Under the pieces are notes generated by a model that made no database searches, was not told where the DNA came from, and saw nothing but the letters and a program-made list of their open reading frames with translations. Both the position numbers and the translations under genes were made by a program. A DNA stretch of 32,734 nucleotides from Rhizoclosmatium globosum (lineage: Eukaryota > Chytridiomycota > Chytridiomycetes > Chytridiales > Chytriomycetaceae). The DNA lies in NCBI GenBank assembly GCA_002104985.1, contig MCGO01000327.1:1-32734 (forward strand), in the 5' to 3' direction. Of the stretch, positions 1-10,900 are shown piece by piece (within the stretch, counting starts at the first letter, position 1; each line of letters begins with the position of its first letter).

Positions 1-495
1 AAAGAACGCGGGTTCGTAACTTCGGAACTCTTCGGAATAGGTACTCTCAAAAAAACAAAGAACTCCATCGGTAGTAGTACACTATTTCCCCACAATATTT
101 AAGTTAAGTGCTTTTGTTGCTGACAGGAACCGAAACTATCTGCCAGGTGACCCATCTTGTTAACGTGTTCCAATTTGCAACAAGAAGTCAATAACCTTCG
201 CCGCCAAGTCGCAGACGGAAAGACACCTGAAAGTACAAACTGCGAGCAATTTTCGAAGGGACATACAACGTCGAAGCTCATTCCGATGCCAATGGTGGTC
301 CGTGAGAAGCCAGCTCCCAATGTGCACGCTCAATGCTAAAAACAATTTGGGGAAATTAGTTCGAGGTAACGTACTTCATTGTGAGAGATGAGAAAGAATC
401 CTATTGAGCGACAGAATTAAACGAACGAGAGCTTGCCGAGAATGCAAACTACAAGTCCATTTACATCGTTCAATGGGAGGAAGCATACCAGAGGG
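1..495. other. Unassigned left-edge sequence
   Basis: No gene is recognised here. A short plus-strand frame (157-339, 60 codons) contains a possible coiled-coil stretch (NLQQEVNNLRRQVADGK), but it has no recognisable family, no clear splice partners and no promoter signal. It may be a fragment of a neighbouring gene, like the other debris in this arm. From about 496 the sequence becomes a recognisable copy of the FCP1-like gene at 12.2 kb. Confidence 0.3.
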
Positions 496-745
496 ACGAG
501 TGTTAGCGAACCGGAATCTGCTATGTCCCAAGCAACCGGACACGACGCTCAACAGGAATAAGTTGAGTTAGATGCCGCTTTGGGTAGGTTAGCAGATATG
601 GAAAACTGACACTGGCACAAAAAAGAGTGTTCCTGCGGCCGTGCTTGGACGTCTTTCTTCTCTTCCTTCTCGACAACTTACTTTGACAAAAGAAGAGAAC
701 TTGGCAAGTTGCTTCGCAATTTTGAATCACTGGATGACTGGATGA
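496..745 (+). pseudogene. Fragment 1 of FCP1-like phosphatase gene (5' part)
   Basis: This stretch aligns by eye to the first part of the intact FCP1/NIF-type gene at 12223-13595, over the segment reading VLANRNPLCPKEP and, after a short intron, YGQLTLAQKRVFLRP. It lacks the start codon and the DLNGT catalytic motif, and frame breaks follow the RVFLRP-equivalent region. A putative 31-nt intron (562-592) matches those in the other two copies. A 9-bp direct duplication (gatgactgg) sits at about 732-750. The fragment runs into the acidic coding remnant at about 770. It is inferred to be a scar of segmental duplication, not a working gene. Confidence 0.7.
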
Positions 746-759
746 CTGGATTTCGGTCT

Positions 760-969
760 TTGCTCCCGATTCACTAGTAAATATACCTGAATTGCCAAGG
801 AAAATAGCGCGAGTTGCTCATACTGCTCAAGAGCAGGCGGGATGACCAAGAATGGATCAGTGTGAATGAAAATGCTGACAACGAAGAAGATTCAGAGTTT
901 GAAGAAGTGGATATAAGTGAGGCTGTTCGATATTATCGGGAAGTACTTTCTCAGCAAAGATTGGAATAA
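760..969 (+). pseudogene. Acidic C-terminal coding remnant (unknown family)
   Basis: A frame reading PELPRKIARVAHTAQEQA, then after a one-base shift near 840 DDQEWISVNENADNEEDSEF and on to YYREVLSQQRLE, ends at a TAA at 967-969. A shorter copy lies at 7805-7912 immediately before LRR copy B; it lacks the middle acidic part but has the same end. The uninterrupted frame and the conserved stop in both copies show descent from a real protein C-terminus. I do not recognise the protein. It is joined to an FCP1-like 5' fragment on its left and to the 3' end of an LRR gene on its right, so it is probably part of the duplicated unit. Confidence 0.5.
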
Positions 970-1007
970 AAAGAAGCTTTATTTGAACATCTGTCTATAA
1001 ACTTACT

Positions 1008-4000
1008 TCAGAAAATAAACCACAAAAATGGAATGGCCATTTCAATCGACTTGCAAACAGCGCTTGAAGGAATCAAAACTTGAACCCCAACAGATCCAAC
1101 AGTCTTTACCGGAGATACAGCCGTAACAGCCGAAGTCGTCACTTCGACACGCACCCTGGCCACTCCCATCACAACCGTGATTTTTCCTCCGTCTCTCTTT
1201 GTTCCTTGCGCTTGCACAGAATAAGAAATCTTTGCGAGAGGTGTACGTGAGTCATCTGCCTTGAACACTGAAATGACAAAAGTGTCAGAAGCGTCGCTCA
1301 GCTGGAATCCGTACACAACAGTGTTCACCGAGTCAGGCAACGTAAGCACAATCGTTGCTGTAGTTCCCTGTGCGGTAGATACAGTGTGGACCCAGAACTC
1401 GAAGCTTCATTGTAAGTCTGGACTTGACCAGAAGAGTTTGTAAACTTCAAGAAAAGAACTCATTAGATTCACAAATTGAGAGAGGTAAGAAGCATTACCT
1501 TGAATGCGTTGGAGTCGACAGAAAGAACAATCTTGTTCATTCCTCCAGTTGCCTTCGGGAACGAAGGTGCAGCAACAGTTACCAGCGCGGCTCCAGGAAC
1601 AATATCTTCATCAACAGAAACCAAGGAGTTCTGCAATTCCGTCGCATCCACCGACCCAAATGACGAGGAAATACTCAACACAGATGCAATAATTGTCTGG
1701 GATTTAGCATTTGAAACTTGAGAAAATCCAGTGTTCGGCGAAGGAGCCAAAGTCTGCTGTGCTGGGAGAACCATGGATGTGGACGGTTTATCAACAAAGC
1801 CAGCTGCAGGGCTTTCACCGGTGGTTCCAGTGGTTCCATCAGAGTTGACTATTCCTCCGCCCATATTTCCACTGCTGCCTCCATTATTTCCAGCGTTATT
1901 GACAGCACCGCTTCCTTCATTCGCGGGGTTAAGAATAGGAGCGGGAATAGTTGTGGTTATGGGCGGAATAAATGCGGCTGTTGTCATTACTTGAGGGGCA
2001 ATATTTTCCGTAGTTGTGGGAGGAGGAATAACGATGGCAGTCGTAGCAATTGGAACCATGGCGGTTTTGATTGGGGAAGCAGCCGCAGTGGTGACGATTG
2101 GAACAGCTGCTTCGAACAGTTATAAACGAATAACTTAATAAGTGTGGCACTCACCATCTCCCTGACAACCAGACCCAGAATCTGTCAGATCCAAATCAAC
2201 CTGCTTGAATGTCCGAGCTTGTCCAAGTCAGATATCAAGATAGATGGGTCGTCGACTACATATTTTGTGTGAAGAACAGCTGCTTTCATGTCGCAGGGGA
2301 GGGATATAGTTTGGGTATCCAAATTGTCTCGCTTTTTAAATGCACTTGCTGGTACTTTGAGCGGTTTTGAGATGTCGAACTTGCTTCCGGCTACGAATGT
2401 CCCGTTGACTGTGCTGACGAACGCTTGAAACCCGAATAAGGTTGTATCTTGGTGATTGAAGCTAAATGAAATGGTTCTATTCGAAACTGATACGAAAGGG
2501 AAGGTTGCACGTATTGCTTGCACAGGTTATTGAGTAATTGTACAAACACTGCCGCTCGTTGACTTCCTGTCCCGAACACGAGACCGTCATCACATTTCGG
2601 AATCGACGAAGAGCAATCAAGGAATGGTTGCAAACTATTGGGGTTGGTGTCGACTTCTAAACAAGTAACGTTTAACGCAGCTGTGTTTGAATCAAACGTG
2701 GAATAGCCAGGAATCTATTCAAATAATTAACTGAGATTTAAATTGCAAGAACTAAGTTTACCTTGTTCCGACATGGATTCAGGCAATCTGGAACCGTTGT
2801 CAACTTGTACGCTTTCGCCTTGTCCACATATTCGACGTCTGACAGCGCCGATATCGCAGTTCCGCTTGCAATGATGTCAGCAGAAGGACAAACGTTGGTG
2901 ACATTCAAGCAGCAGCATTTGTGAAGCAGTTTCCATCAAGCTGAATAAAGTAAGGCCTATCAGCCAATGAGTTAAAATCCGAAGAATAATAATAGAAGAA
3001 CATACTCAGGGGTAGTTGGTACAGGGACAGGACTGGGAATAGGAATGGGTCCGGGTCCGGGGCCAGGACTTATTGACCCAGGACCAGAGCCAACTGGTAC
3101 AGGAACAGGAATTTGTGACCCAGAACCAGCAGGAATAGAACCAGGTAATTGGGAAGGAGTGACTGGTACTTGCGGCACCTTAATGAATGAACCTGTTTTC
3201 TTGATGGACGACGGAATCGTTCCAGTCAATTGATTGTTGCTGAGGTCGAGGTATAGCAGAGATGGAAGAGTTGGAATAGTTCCATTCAAGTGATTATTCT
3301 TTAAGTCCAGTTCAGTTAACGAGGTTGGCAGTGATGGAATTAATCCAGTAAGCTGATTGTTTCTCACAACACTATTAAAAACCATTAGATCAAGGTGCAG
3401 AGGTGTTTGGTACGGCACTCTTACAGCTGTCGCAAACCTTGTGGCAGAGGTGGCAAGGAACCGGTGAACATGCTATCTTCCAAAATTAAGGATTCAATAG
3501 AGCTCGGAAGTATTGGAATAGAGCCAGATAATTTGGTGCCTGAAAGTTGAACACTGTACAGGGCGGAACTATCCCAGGCAGGAATAGATCCACTGAGCGG
3601 CACGTTATTAATTATGACCCCGGCAATAGAATTTGGCAGTGTTGGAAACGAGCCCGTTAACGGAGTATCATCCAAAATAACTGACTGGAGCGACTTTGGT
3701 AAAGCGGGAAATGGTCCAGTGAAATTGGTGCCAGACACTTCCATGAGCGTAAGAGAGTCGGGAAGAAGGGGAAAATCTCCAGAAAAGTTACAGTCCGAAA
3801 TCCGAAGTTCCTTCAAACGTGTCAAGGACTTCAAAGATGGCATTCGTCCACTTCCACTTGCTTGAAGGGTTCTGTTCAAAAAGAGTCAGCGAGAGAAGTT
3901 CTAAAAATTACCTACAAGGCAGTTAGACTGGAAGGCAAGTTTGATACGTCCGTGATTAAACTGTTGCTGGAAAGGCCAACATAGGTGAGAGTGTTTGGAA

Positions 4001-4686
4001 GAGTGGGTAAACGACCAGATAGATTGCTGTTGTCAATGGATATGCGTTGTAAGGCTGTAGTTTTGTTGAAACTTGGAAAAGCACCCGTTAAAGTGGCATC
4101 ATTTAAATATCTGCAATAGGTTAGACTATTCATCATTTCACATGTTCGCCTTACAGTTCCTGCAACGCTGGCGGCCAGTTTGTGGCGATGCCAATCAAGT
4201 TGGTGGACAACGAGCTTAAGTAGAAATTGATTGCTTTAGGTTAAAGAGGTACACAATAGAGTCTCACAGCAGGGTAAGTTGCGTGAGGCCAGAGAGGTCA
4301 GGGAAAGGACCTGCCGTGGGAGAACTTGTCTTATCCGCGCCATAATAATATACCATGCTGGAAGTGTATCAGTGTGTGACTCAGATGTATGAAGCAACTT
4401 TACATATCCGTGATACTTCCATTTCGACAGGAAGCTCCACACATAGTACCGACTGAGGTAGCTCCGCTCAAACAGTTTATCCCGGAAACAGAACCATAGT
4501 CTCCATATTGGGTGCAGCATGACACTGGATCGATTGATCCAAAGAACTGAGGCCAGGCAGCTTTGGCAACTTGGCAGTCGTTGGCTGCAGCCTTGTATGC
4601 ACGTTAGATGAATTCAAATCACCGGATAAACTTACTGTGGCGGTCCCAAAGAGAGCAACGAGGAAGATGGGGTGAGTCCACTTCAT
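1008..4686 (-). pseudogene. LRR surface protein, copy A (frameshifted)
   Basis: Multi-exon gene read from 4686 down to a stop at 1008. Exon 1 (4686-4636) encodes a signal peptide (MKWTHPIFLVALFGTAT). After a 44-nt GTAAGT intron, exon 2 (4591-4404) gives the Cys-rich cap (AAANDCQVAKAAWPQFFG, CCTQYGDYGSVSGINC). LRR exons follow at about 3912-4130, 3421-3870 and 2975-3370, with units such as LSGRLPTLPNTL. A Gly/Pro linker unique to this copy (about 3010-3180) comes next, then the second Cys piece (about 2780-2950), the central domain (2160-2710), the stalk (1500-2110) and the C-terminal domain ending CKSIEMAIPFLWFIF. Compared with copies B and D, single-base losses break the frame near 2907, 2500 and 2207, so this copy is probably inactive unless these are sequence errors. 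Neighbours: divergent FCP1-like fragment 2 upstream. Confidence 0.75.
3005..3180 (-). repeat. Gly/Pro/Ser-coding low-complexity linker
   Basis: Degenerate short repeats built from GGxCCxG-type units encode an alternating Pro-Val/Pro-Gly/Pro-Ile tract in LRR copy A, between the last LRR and the second Cys-rich segment. Copies B and D lack it at the equivalent place. It is probably a flexible or rod-like spacer created by slippage. Confidence 0.7.
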
Positions 4687-4855
4687 CGTTCTTGGCAGCA
4701 GAAGAAAAAAATAGGACTTCCAACTTGGATTCCCGAAAGCATAAGTAGATTGCTTTCTCGTCTAGGATATTACTCTTATTCTTCTTTATTCATTTTCAGC
4801 AAACAGAATGTTATTCCAAATCTCCTTCTCGCTTCCTCATTTTCTTCGTTCAAAA
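4687..4855. promoter_or_regulatory. Divergent promoter interval (duplicated copy)
   Basis: This 169-bp interval separates the start of LRR copy A (minus) from the start of FCP1-like fragment 2 (plus). It is recognisably the same sequence as 12104-12222, including the A-rich run after the LRR start, a GGACTTCCAACTTGGAT block and the AAACAGAATGTTA block before the FCP1-like ATG. It is inferred to hold promoters for both directions. No specific element can be named. Confidence 0.5.
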
Positions 4856-5206
4856 ATGACACCCCCAAAGCGAAAGCTGTTGATAGTTCTGGACCTCAAC
4901 GGCACTCTGATTGACCGGTTATTCAAAGACCTCGAACGAGTGTTGGCGAACCGGAATCCGCTATGTCCCAAGGAACCGGACACGACACTCAACAGGAACA
5001 AGTTGAGTTAGATGTCGCTTTGGGTAGTTAGCAATTATGGACAACTGATACTGTCACAAAAAAGAGTGTTCCTGCGGCCGTGCTTGGACGCCTTTCTTCA
5101 GTTCCTTCTCTTTGACAAAAATGAAAGAAGAGGACTTCGCAATTTTCTGCGCAATGTTGAATCACTGGATGACTGGACTTCGGTCTTTGGAACTGTTTCT
5201 GCCTGA
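4856..5206 (+). pseudogene. Fragment 2 of FCP1-like phosphatase gene (5' part)
   Basis: It starts at an ATG and encodes MTPPKRKLLIVLDLNGTLID, nearly the same as the intact gene at 12223, including the DLNGT motif. A putative 30-nt intron (5002-5031, GTTGAG...TTAG) keeps the frame into NYGQLILSQKRVFLRP and DAFLQFLLF. It then departs from the intact gene: the sequence becomes DKNERRGLRNFLRNVESLDD and stops at 5206, without the WTSA, WDRE and LVDDS parts of the phosphatase fold. The tail matches the region near 720-760, so both fragments share a recombination end. It could make a short truncated protein, but that is unlikely to be an enzyme. Confidence 0.7.
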
Positions 5207-5464
5207 ATTATTGTGCGTTTTGTCCATTATTGGATATTTTTTTTTTAAAATCTTTCAATTTATTAATAACTCAAATATATCTATCTAAATAATCCTCAAT
5301 AGTAAAAATCTTCCTCCATTTTGCTGACTATATTACAAGCCAAAGCATGCTGAAGCGCAAATAGTATACGACGATAAACAACAGCTACCGACACAGATTC
5401 TTAGATTTTTGAGTCATCTTGGTTATCTTGATCTCCATCAACCCAAAACTTCGCAGCAGCCGCC
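5207..5464. other. AT-rich spacer before transposase remnant
   Basis: AT-rich sequence with homopolymer T and A runs and no gene. The left end of the transposon should lie here, but I could not see a convincing terminal inverted repeat pairing with sequence beyond 6770. Confidence 0.4.
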
Positions 5465-6769
5465 ATGGACATACGAGACCTTGTCAAACATAGTCATGCC
5501 ACTGCTGAAGTGAAGGCATACTGTCTCTATATGTATTACTTCATGGGAGTCAAACCATCGAAGTTGGCCCAAACATTCAAGAAGTCCAAGTCAACCATCC
5601 AAGAATGGATCAACACCTACGAAACAACTGGAACTCTTGATTGTAATTCGTCCGAAACTGTATACCAGAGTTTGGTGCAGATAAGCGACGCTGGCTTGTT
5701 GATCTATACACCAAGTCACCTACGTTGACATTGGCCGAAGCCAGATACCTGTTCCAACAACACTACCGTAACATTCTTATCAGCAAGTCATCCATATGCA
5801 TTATTTTGTGTGAAGCGGGCCTCTCGTGGAAAGTCATTGAGCGGCGTGCAATGCAAGTCAGTGAGGCTGAAGTTGTTTGATTTGCATGAGAGCTGCTGGA
5901 ACTTCCGTGGCTCCTCTCTACGCTTGTATTCTTGGATGAAGTATTGTTTGATAATTGCAACATGCTCCTATCTCATGGATATGGCCGGAAAGGAGAAGCA
6001 CTTGTTCACTATCGTGAATTTAATTGCTGTTAGGACGGGCGACTTGTGTGGCAGGCACTGGAAGTGTTTGTTGTGAAAAAGCAAAGAACCGGGATCACGT
6101 GTGCAATCCACGAACGGATGAGAGTGGTCAGAAGCGGAGTTCCTATCAGTCCCGGTCCGGAATCTCCACACAACCCCGTCACGCTCACCTTGATGTCGCT
6201 TATCACACTTCCAACTACGTACCTCCTGGTTGGGTAAGTTAGTTGGTTCTGTAGTGGAATGGTGAGGGAGTGTGTGCAGACTAACCTGTCAACAGATCAC
6301 TCGGAGAAGACTTCTCCGTCGTAACAATCGCTGTCCTCGTGTTTCATTGCTTTGCTTCCTTGGCGTGAATGGTCTTTTGGATACGTTTATGACTGAAAGA
6401 ACATTTGATCGGCACAAGTTTGCCTCCTGCTGTCAAGATTTTGCACTGAACAATCCAAAGGTCCGTCAATATCCAGGCCCACACTCGATCTGGATTCTTG
6501 ATGGAGCTAAAATCCATGCAGATATGAATATTACTTGTATCTTTGTTCTTTGGGAATTGTGGTTATCTTCCTTCCTGTGTACTGTCCATTTATCAACCTT
6601 TGGCATGGTAAAGCAGAAGCCTCAAGCCCTTTACGTTGAAGGATCCAAACGACTGCTTGAACTTGTTGTATCTGAGGTTCTAAGTTTGTTTTTGAGCTAC
6701 AACTTCTCCCCAATATTCCGAAAGTGTGGTTATACGTCTACTGGATTCAATGCTGCAAACAGCATTTGA
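5465..6769 (+). mobile_element. Decayed Tc1/IS630-type (DDE) transposase
   Basis: The start lies in a strong context (GCCGCCATGG). The first ~60 residues form a helix-turn-helix region (KPSKLAQTFKKSKSTIQEWI). Later frames contain FLDEV (first Asp, near 5935), RVSLLCFLGVNGLLDTF, and SIWILDGAKIH (second Asp, near 6500), ending in a YNFSPIFRKCGYTSTGF tail. These are the hallmarks of fungal Tc1/mariner-IS630 transposases. The element is dead: the frame shifts after ~60 codons, two in-frame TGA codons sit near 5880-5895, and an extra segment of roughly 270 nt (about 6030-6300) splits the first and second Asp regions. The third acidic site (expected CPFxNPIE) reads CPFINLWH, so the catalytic Glu is lost. 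No terminal repeats were identified. Confidence 0.8.
6030..6305 (+). other. Insert within transposase, with intron-like signals
   Basis: This segment does not fit the transposase family and sits between its first Asp region and RVSLLCFLGV. It keeps open frames (one reads FVVKKQRTGITCAIHERMRV), and carries GTAAGT at about 6235 followed by ACTAAC and CAACAG at about 6280-6295. That is a canonical fungal intron signature of about 60 nt. It may be an exon-intron piece of another gene captured by or inserted into the element, or an added intron of the transposase plus degenerate sequence. I cannot identify the source. Confidence 0.35.
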
Positions 6770-6892
6770 TCAAGACTTAAAAGACTTTGGATTCAACAAG
6801 AACAAATGAATAAAGCCAATTGATCATTAATTGTTTCTGCCAACACCAAATCCTTACAATTCTCCCATCAACTTGTTACGACCCCATTTCAA

Positions 6893-7740
6893 TCATGCTC
6901 GGTTTCCAGTAGCAGTGGAAGGTCCAGCTTTTGGAATTCCTCCATGATCCAAATCCATTATTCGTGTTTGTTTGAAGATACCACTTGCCACCTGAGGCTT
7001 AACAGGGCCAGGGGCTTGTTGCATATCTATCAAAACACACGTTACTGTGTCACATTTTCTGCAGCCAAGCGAGTGTCCAAGTCCTGCAACATGACCCCAA
7101 TTTGATTCAAGATGTGGCACATCATGTTCAAACAGATGCCAACTCTTTGATTTTCCTGAAGAGCAACCTCATTGGACAAAACAATCTCTCTGTTTTGATA
7201 CTTGTGGTTGACACTAGCAGTTGCGAAGAAGTGAATAATACTGGCATCTGGACCCCTAAAAATGTTCTTCCAAAGTCTTATAGCATGATAGAGGCCCAGA
7301 TTTTCCAATTAACATGTTGAGACATGCAGACCCCTTGATAGTGCTGGCATAAACACGTAATCATCTCGTTGAGAGACTGCTCAGATCAGCTCCAGATCTA
7401 TCAGTTGCTGCTCTTGAGCATAAAACCTTCACAAACAGCTTGTGAATTGGGCTTGTTGGAATTACCTTGGAGTTTACACTGACAATGACTGGCAATGGCG
7501 ATGCAATAGGGAAGCGTTCTCTCCAATTGACCAACATGTCTGTTGTAACACTTGAAAGGTAAAACTTGCGCTTGCCAATAGTGTCATGAAACTGAATGTA
7601 GTTGCCAAGCATTGTCTCATCAATGTTTTCCCCATGAGGATCCCAGGAGAGCGTGGGTGTAGTTGTGGAGCTATTCATATCAGCTTTCTTCTTCAAGTGT
7701 GGCCTAATTGTATGCTGTGATTTGATTGTCTCGCACATCT
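6893..7740 (-). pseudogene. Broken unidentified coding region
   Basis: Three successive open segments on the minus strand (7738-7361, 7308-7042, 7120-6893) probably belong to one former gene, since they follow in order with only short breaks. The first includes PTLSWDPHGENIDETMLGNY and FPIASPLPVIVSVNSKVIP. The second reads FRGPDASIIHFFATASV and LQENQRVGICLNMMCHILNQ, a possible coiled coil. The third is short and ends GPSTATGNRA. No family is recognised. Because it lies beside a transposase remnant inside debris between two duplicated LRR genes, it may be another mobile-element gene, but that is a guess. Confidence 0.35.
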
Positions 7741-7804
7741 GTAATCTCCACTTTTTTGCGCTTTTTTTTTTGCGCTAAGTATGATTTGGTGCTGCGAGCG
7801 CAAT

Positions 7805-7912
7805 ACCATAGAAAATAGCACAAGTTGCCCATACTGCTCTAGAGCAGGCAGAAGACCAAGAATGAAGCTGTTTGGTATTATCAGAAAGAACTTTCTCAGC
7901 AAAGGTTGGAAT
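7805..7912 (+). pseudogene. Second copy of acidic C-terminal remnant
   Basis: It matches 800-969: a KIAQVAHTALEQAEDQE frame, then an internal deletion of the acidic middle, then WYYQKELSQQRLE and TAA. Downstream of the stop both copies continue in parallel (AAAAGAAGCT..ATTTGAACATCTGTCTATAA) into the 3' end of an LRR gene (1008 and 7940). This ties the remnant to the duplicated unit. Function unknown. Confidence 0.6.
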
Positions 7913-7939
7913 AAAAAGAAGCTCTATTTGAACATCTGT

Positions 7940-10900
7940 CTATAACTTCAGAAAATGAACCACAAAAAATGGAACGGCCATTTGGACTGACTTGCAAACA
8001 GCGCTTGAAGAAATTAAAACTTGAACAACAACAGATCCAACAGTCTTTGCCGGAGATACAACGGTAACAGCCGAAGTACCCACGTTGGCATGCACCTTGG
8101 CCACTCCCATCACAACTGTGATTTTTCCTCCGTCTCTCTTTGTTCCTTGTGCTTGCACAGAATAAGAAATCTTTGCGAGAGGTGTACGCGAGTCATCTGC
8201 CTTGAAGACCGAAATGATAAAAGTCTCAGAAGCGTCGCTCAGCTGGAATCCATACACAAGAGTGTTCACCGAATCAGGCAACGTGAGCACAATCGTTGCT
8301 GTAGACCCTTGCGCGGTACATACAGTGCGCGAACCAGAACTTGAAGCTTCATTGTAAGTCTGGACTTGACCAGAAGAACTTGGAAACTTAACAAACAAGA
8401 TCTAATTAGCTTTGATTATTATAGGAGATAAAAAAGGCATTACCTTGAACGAATTGGATTCGACAGAAAGAACAATCTTGTTCATTCCTCCAGTTGCTTT
8501 CGGGAATGAAGGTGCAGCCACAGTCACCAAAGGAGCTCCAGCAACAACATCCTTATCAACAGAAACCAACGAGTTCTGTAATTCAGTTGCATCCACTGGC
8601 CCAAATGACGACGAAATACTCAAGACAGACGCAACAATTGTTTGGGCTTTGGCGCTAGTCACTTGCAATAAACCAGTGTTTGACGAAAGAGCCGAAGTCT
8701 GCTGTGGACCAACTGTGGCAGGTGTCACAGGTTGAACAGGTTTAGACGTGTCGCCAGAGTTTGAGGTAACTGCAACCGTGTTTGTATTTCCATCATACAA
8801 ATTGTTTCCAACCGAATTTCCAGCTGAATTGCCAGCAGTGTTTCCAGACGAGGTATCAGAACCAGTTTTTCCACTACCCACACTTACACTGCCTCCATTA
8901 TTCACAGTATTATCAAACACAGTGCCTCCTTGATTCCCAGAACTTCCCGAACTAGAATCAGATCCAACTGCTCCAGAGCTGTTAGTGTCTGAAACAAACA
9001 CTGTTGTTGCAACTGGAGGAGGAATATTGGCAGAAAGGGCTACGGTTGTAGCTACTACTGGAAGTTCAATGATAGGAGAGGCAGTAGTAATAGTTGTGGG
9101 TGGAGCTAATTCAGCTGTGGTTACAACTTGAGGCGCAATTATTGCCATACTTGTGGGAGGAATGATAACAGCAGTGGGTAAAACTGGAACAGCGACAGCA
9201 GTAGTTTTGATTGGTAGATTTTCTGTAGTGGTTACTACGGGAACAGCTATTTCGGATGTTACAAACGGACTACTTGAAACAAACAAACTCACATTGGCCC
9301 TGACACTCGGATCCAGACTCAGAGGCTGTGAGATCCACTTCTATTTGCTTGACATGACCAAGTTTGTTTGGGTCAGATAGCGCAATAACTGAATCATCTA
9401 CAACATATTTCATGTGGAGTACACTTGCTTTCAAGCCACAGGGAATGTGTATAGTTTGAGTTTCAAGATCGTCCCGCTTTCTTGACGAATTTACAGGAAT
9501 GTTGAGTGGCTTTGAAATGTCAAATTTGGATCCAGCAATGAATGTTCCATTGTCTGTACTAACAAAAGCTTGAAATCCAAGCAAGCCAACATTCTGAATG
9601 TCAAAAGAGAGGGTGTTATTTGTCACTGCAGTTGAAGGAGTAGGCTGTAAAAACTGTTGACAGAGGCTTTCCAAGATTTTTACAAATATCTCCACTGTTT
9701 GAACCGCACTAAAGGATAACAGAGAGCAGCTAGCGTGCTTACTTGCACAGTCAATAAGTGGCTTCATACTGTTGGGATTGGCCTGAATATCCAAACAAGT
9801 TGCGTTAAATGAGGTGAGGTTGGAGTATGACGGAATCTAATGAAAGCACAGCATCAGTTACAGTTAAATTCAGTTATGCTGTACTTTTTCTTGACAGGGA
9901 GACAAGCAGGGATGAAAAAGAGTGTCTTTGTAGGACATTGCTTTATCCAAATATTCATTATCAGTCAATGCTGCAATTGAATATCCACCCTGAGAAGTGT
10001 TTGTAGAAGCACAAACATTGGTGACATTATAGTCATCTGCATTGATGAAGCAGTTTGCGTCAAGGTACACATCTGTCAAACTATTGAAGTTTAAGTATAT
10101 AAAAAAAATGAAATATGTTACAAGACAAACTTTAATATGGACTGAGGAATGAAGCCACTGAAGTTGTTGTTGCTCAAGTCGATTTCAACAAGTTGTGGCG
10201 GCAAAAAAGTAGGAATAGTTCCAGAAAAGTGGTTTCCCCCTAAATTTCTTTTCCTGTTTCAGAAGCGCATTGCAATGAACAAGCTTACAAAGACTCCAAG
10301 GCTTGTGGTAATGATGGAATAGAGCCATTAAAGTTATTGCCATATAAGCTCAAGCCTCCAAGAGTGCTGGGAAGATTTGGAATAGATCCTGACATTTTTG
10401 TCTGCATAATTGCAAAGGATGTTAGCTTTGACAGCCCATACAAAGAAGGCAAGATTCCAGTGAGCTGCAAGTTGCTGATATAGAGTTCTTTCAACAAGGT
10501 AGGAAGGTCAGGGAGTAGTCCAGACTGCATTGTGTCCCTAAAAAAGATTTCTTCCAGAGAGTCTGGGAATGCCGGAAGGGGTCCCGTGAATTTTGTGGTT
10601 TCAATCGAAACTTCTTTAATTGTGTCTGGGAAATCAGGAAAGGTTCCAGTGAAATTGCAATTTTCGATGCCAATGTTGGTAAGATTTTTCAGCGCTTTCA
10701 ATGGAGGGAATGCACCCATTCCAGATTCTATAAAATAACTGTCACCACCAATTAGTAAATACACTTACGTATCTGATACCTTACATGGACCCAATTGATG
10801 GGGTAGAACTGAAATGGATCCTATCAGGATATTGTTAACTAACATCAAAGCCTTGAGAGTAGTTGGAAGGGCAGGAATTGATCCCGCAATTTTTGTGTTT

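Noticed and set aside
1718..2150. Frames on both strands rich in Ser/Cys across the stalk of copy A
   Set aside because: Alternative readings of the Thr/Pro-rich stalk; the minus-strand family frame explains the sequence.
3421..4136. LRR receptor kinase
   Set aside because: The LRR resembles plant receptor types, but no kinase domain or true transmembrane helix follows; the proteins end in a stalk, a conserved module and a short hydrophobic tail.
5207..6850. Terminal inverted repeats of the transposon
   Set aside because: Candidate AT-rich ends on the two sides did not pair convincingly, so element borders are left undefined.
8412..9380. Plus-strand Val/Phe/Thr frames opposite the stalks of copies B, C and D
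   Set aside because: They recur opposite every stalk because the repeats are open in several frames. They lack independent conservation beyond the minus-strand coding.
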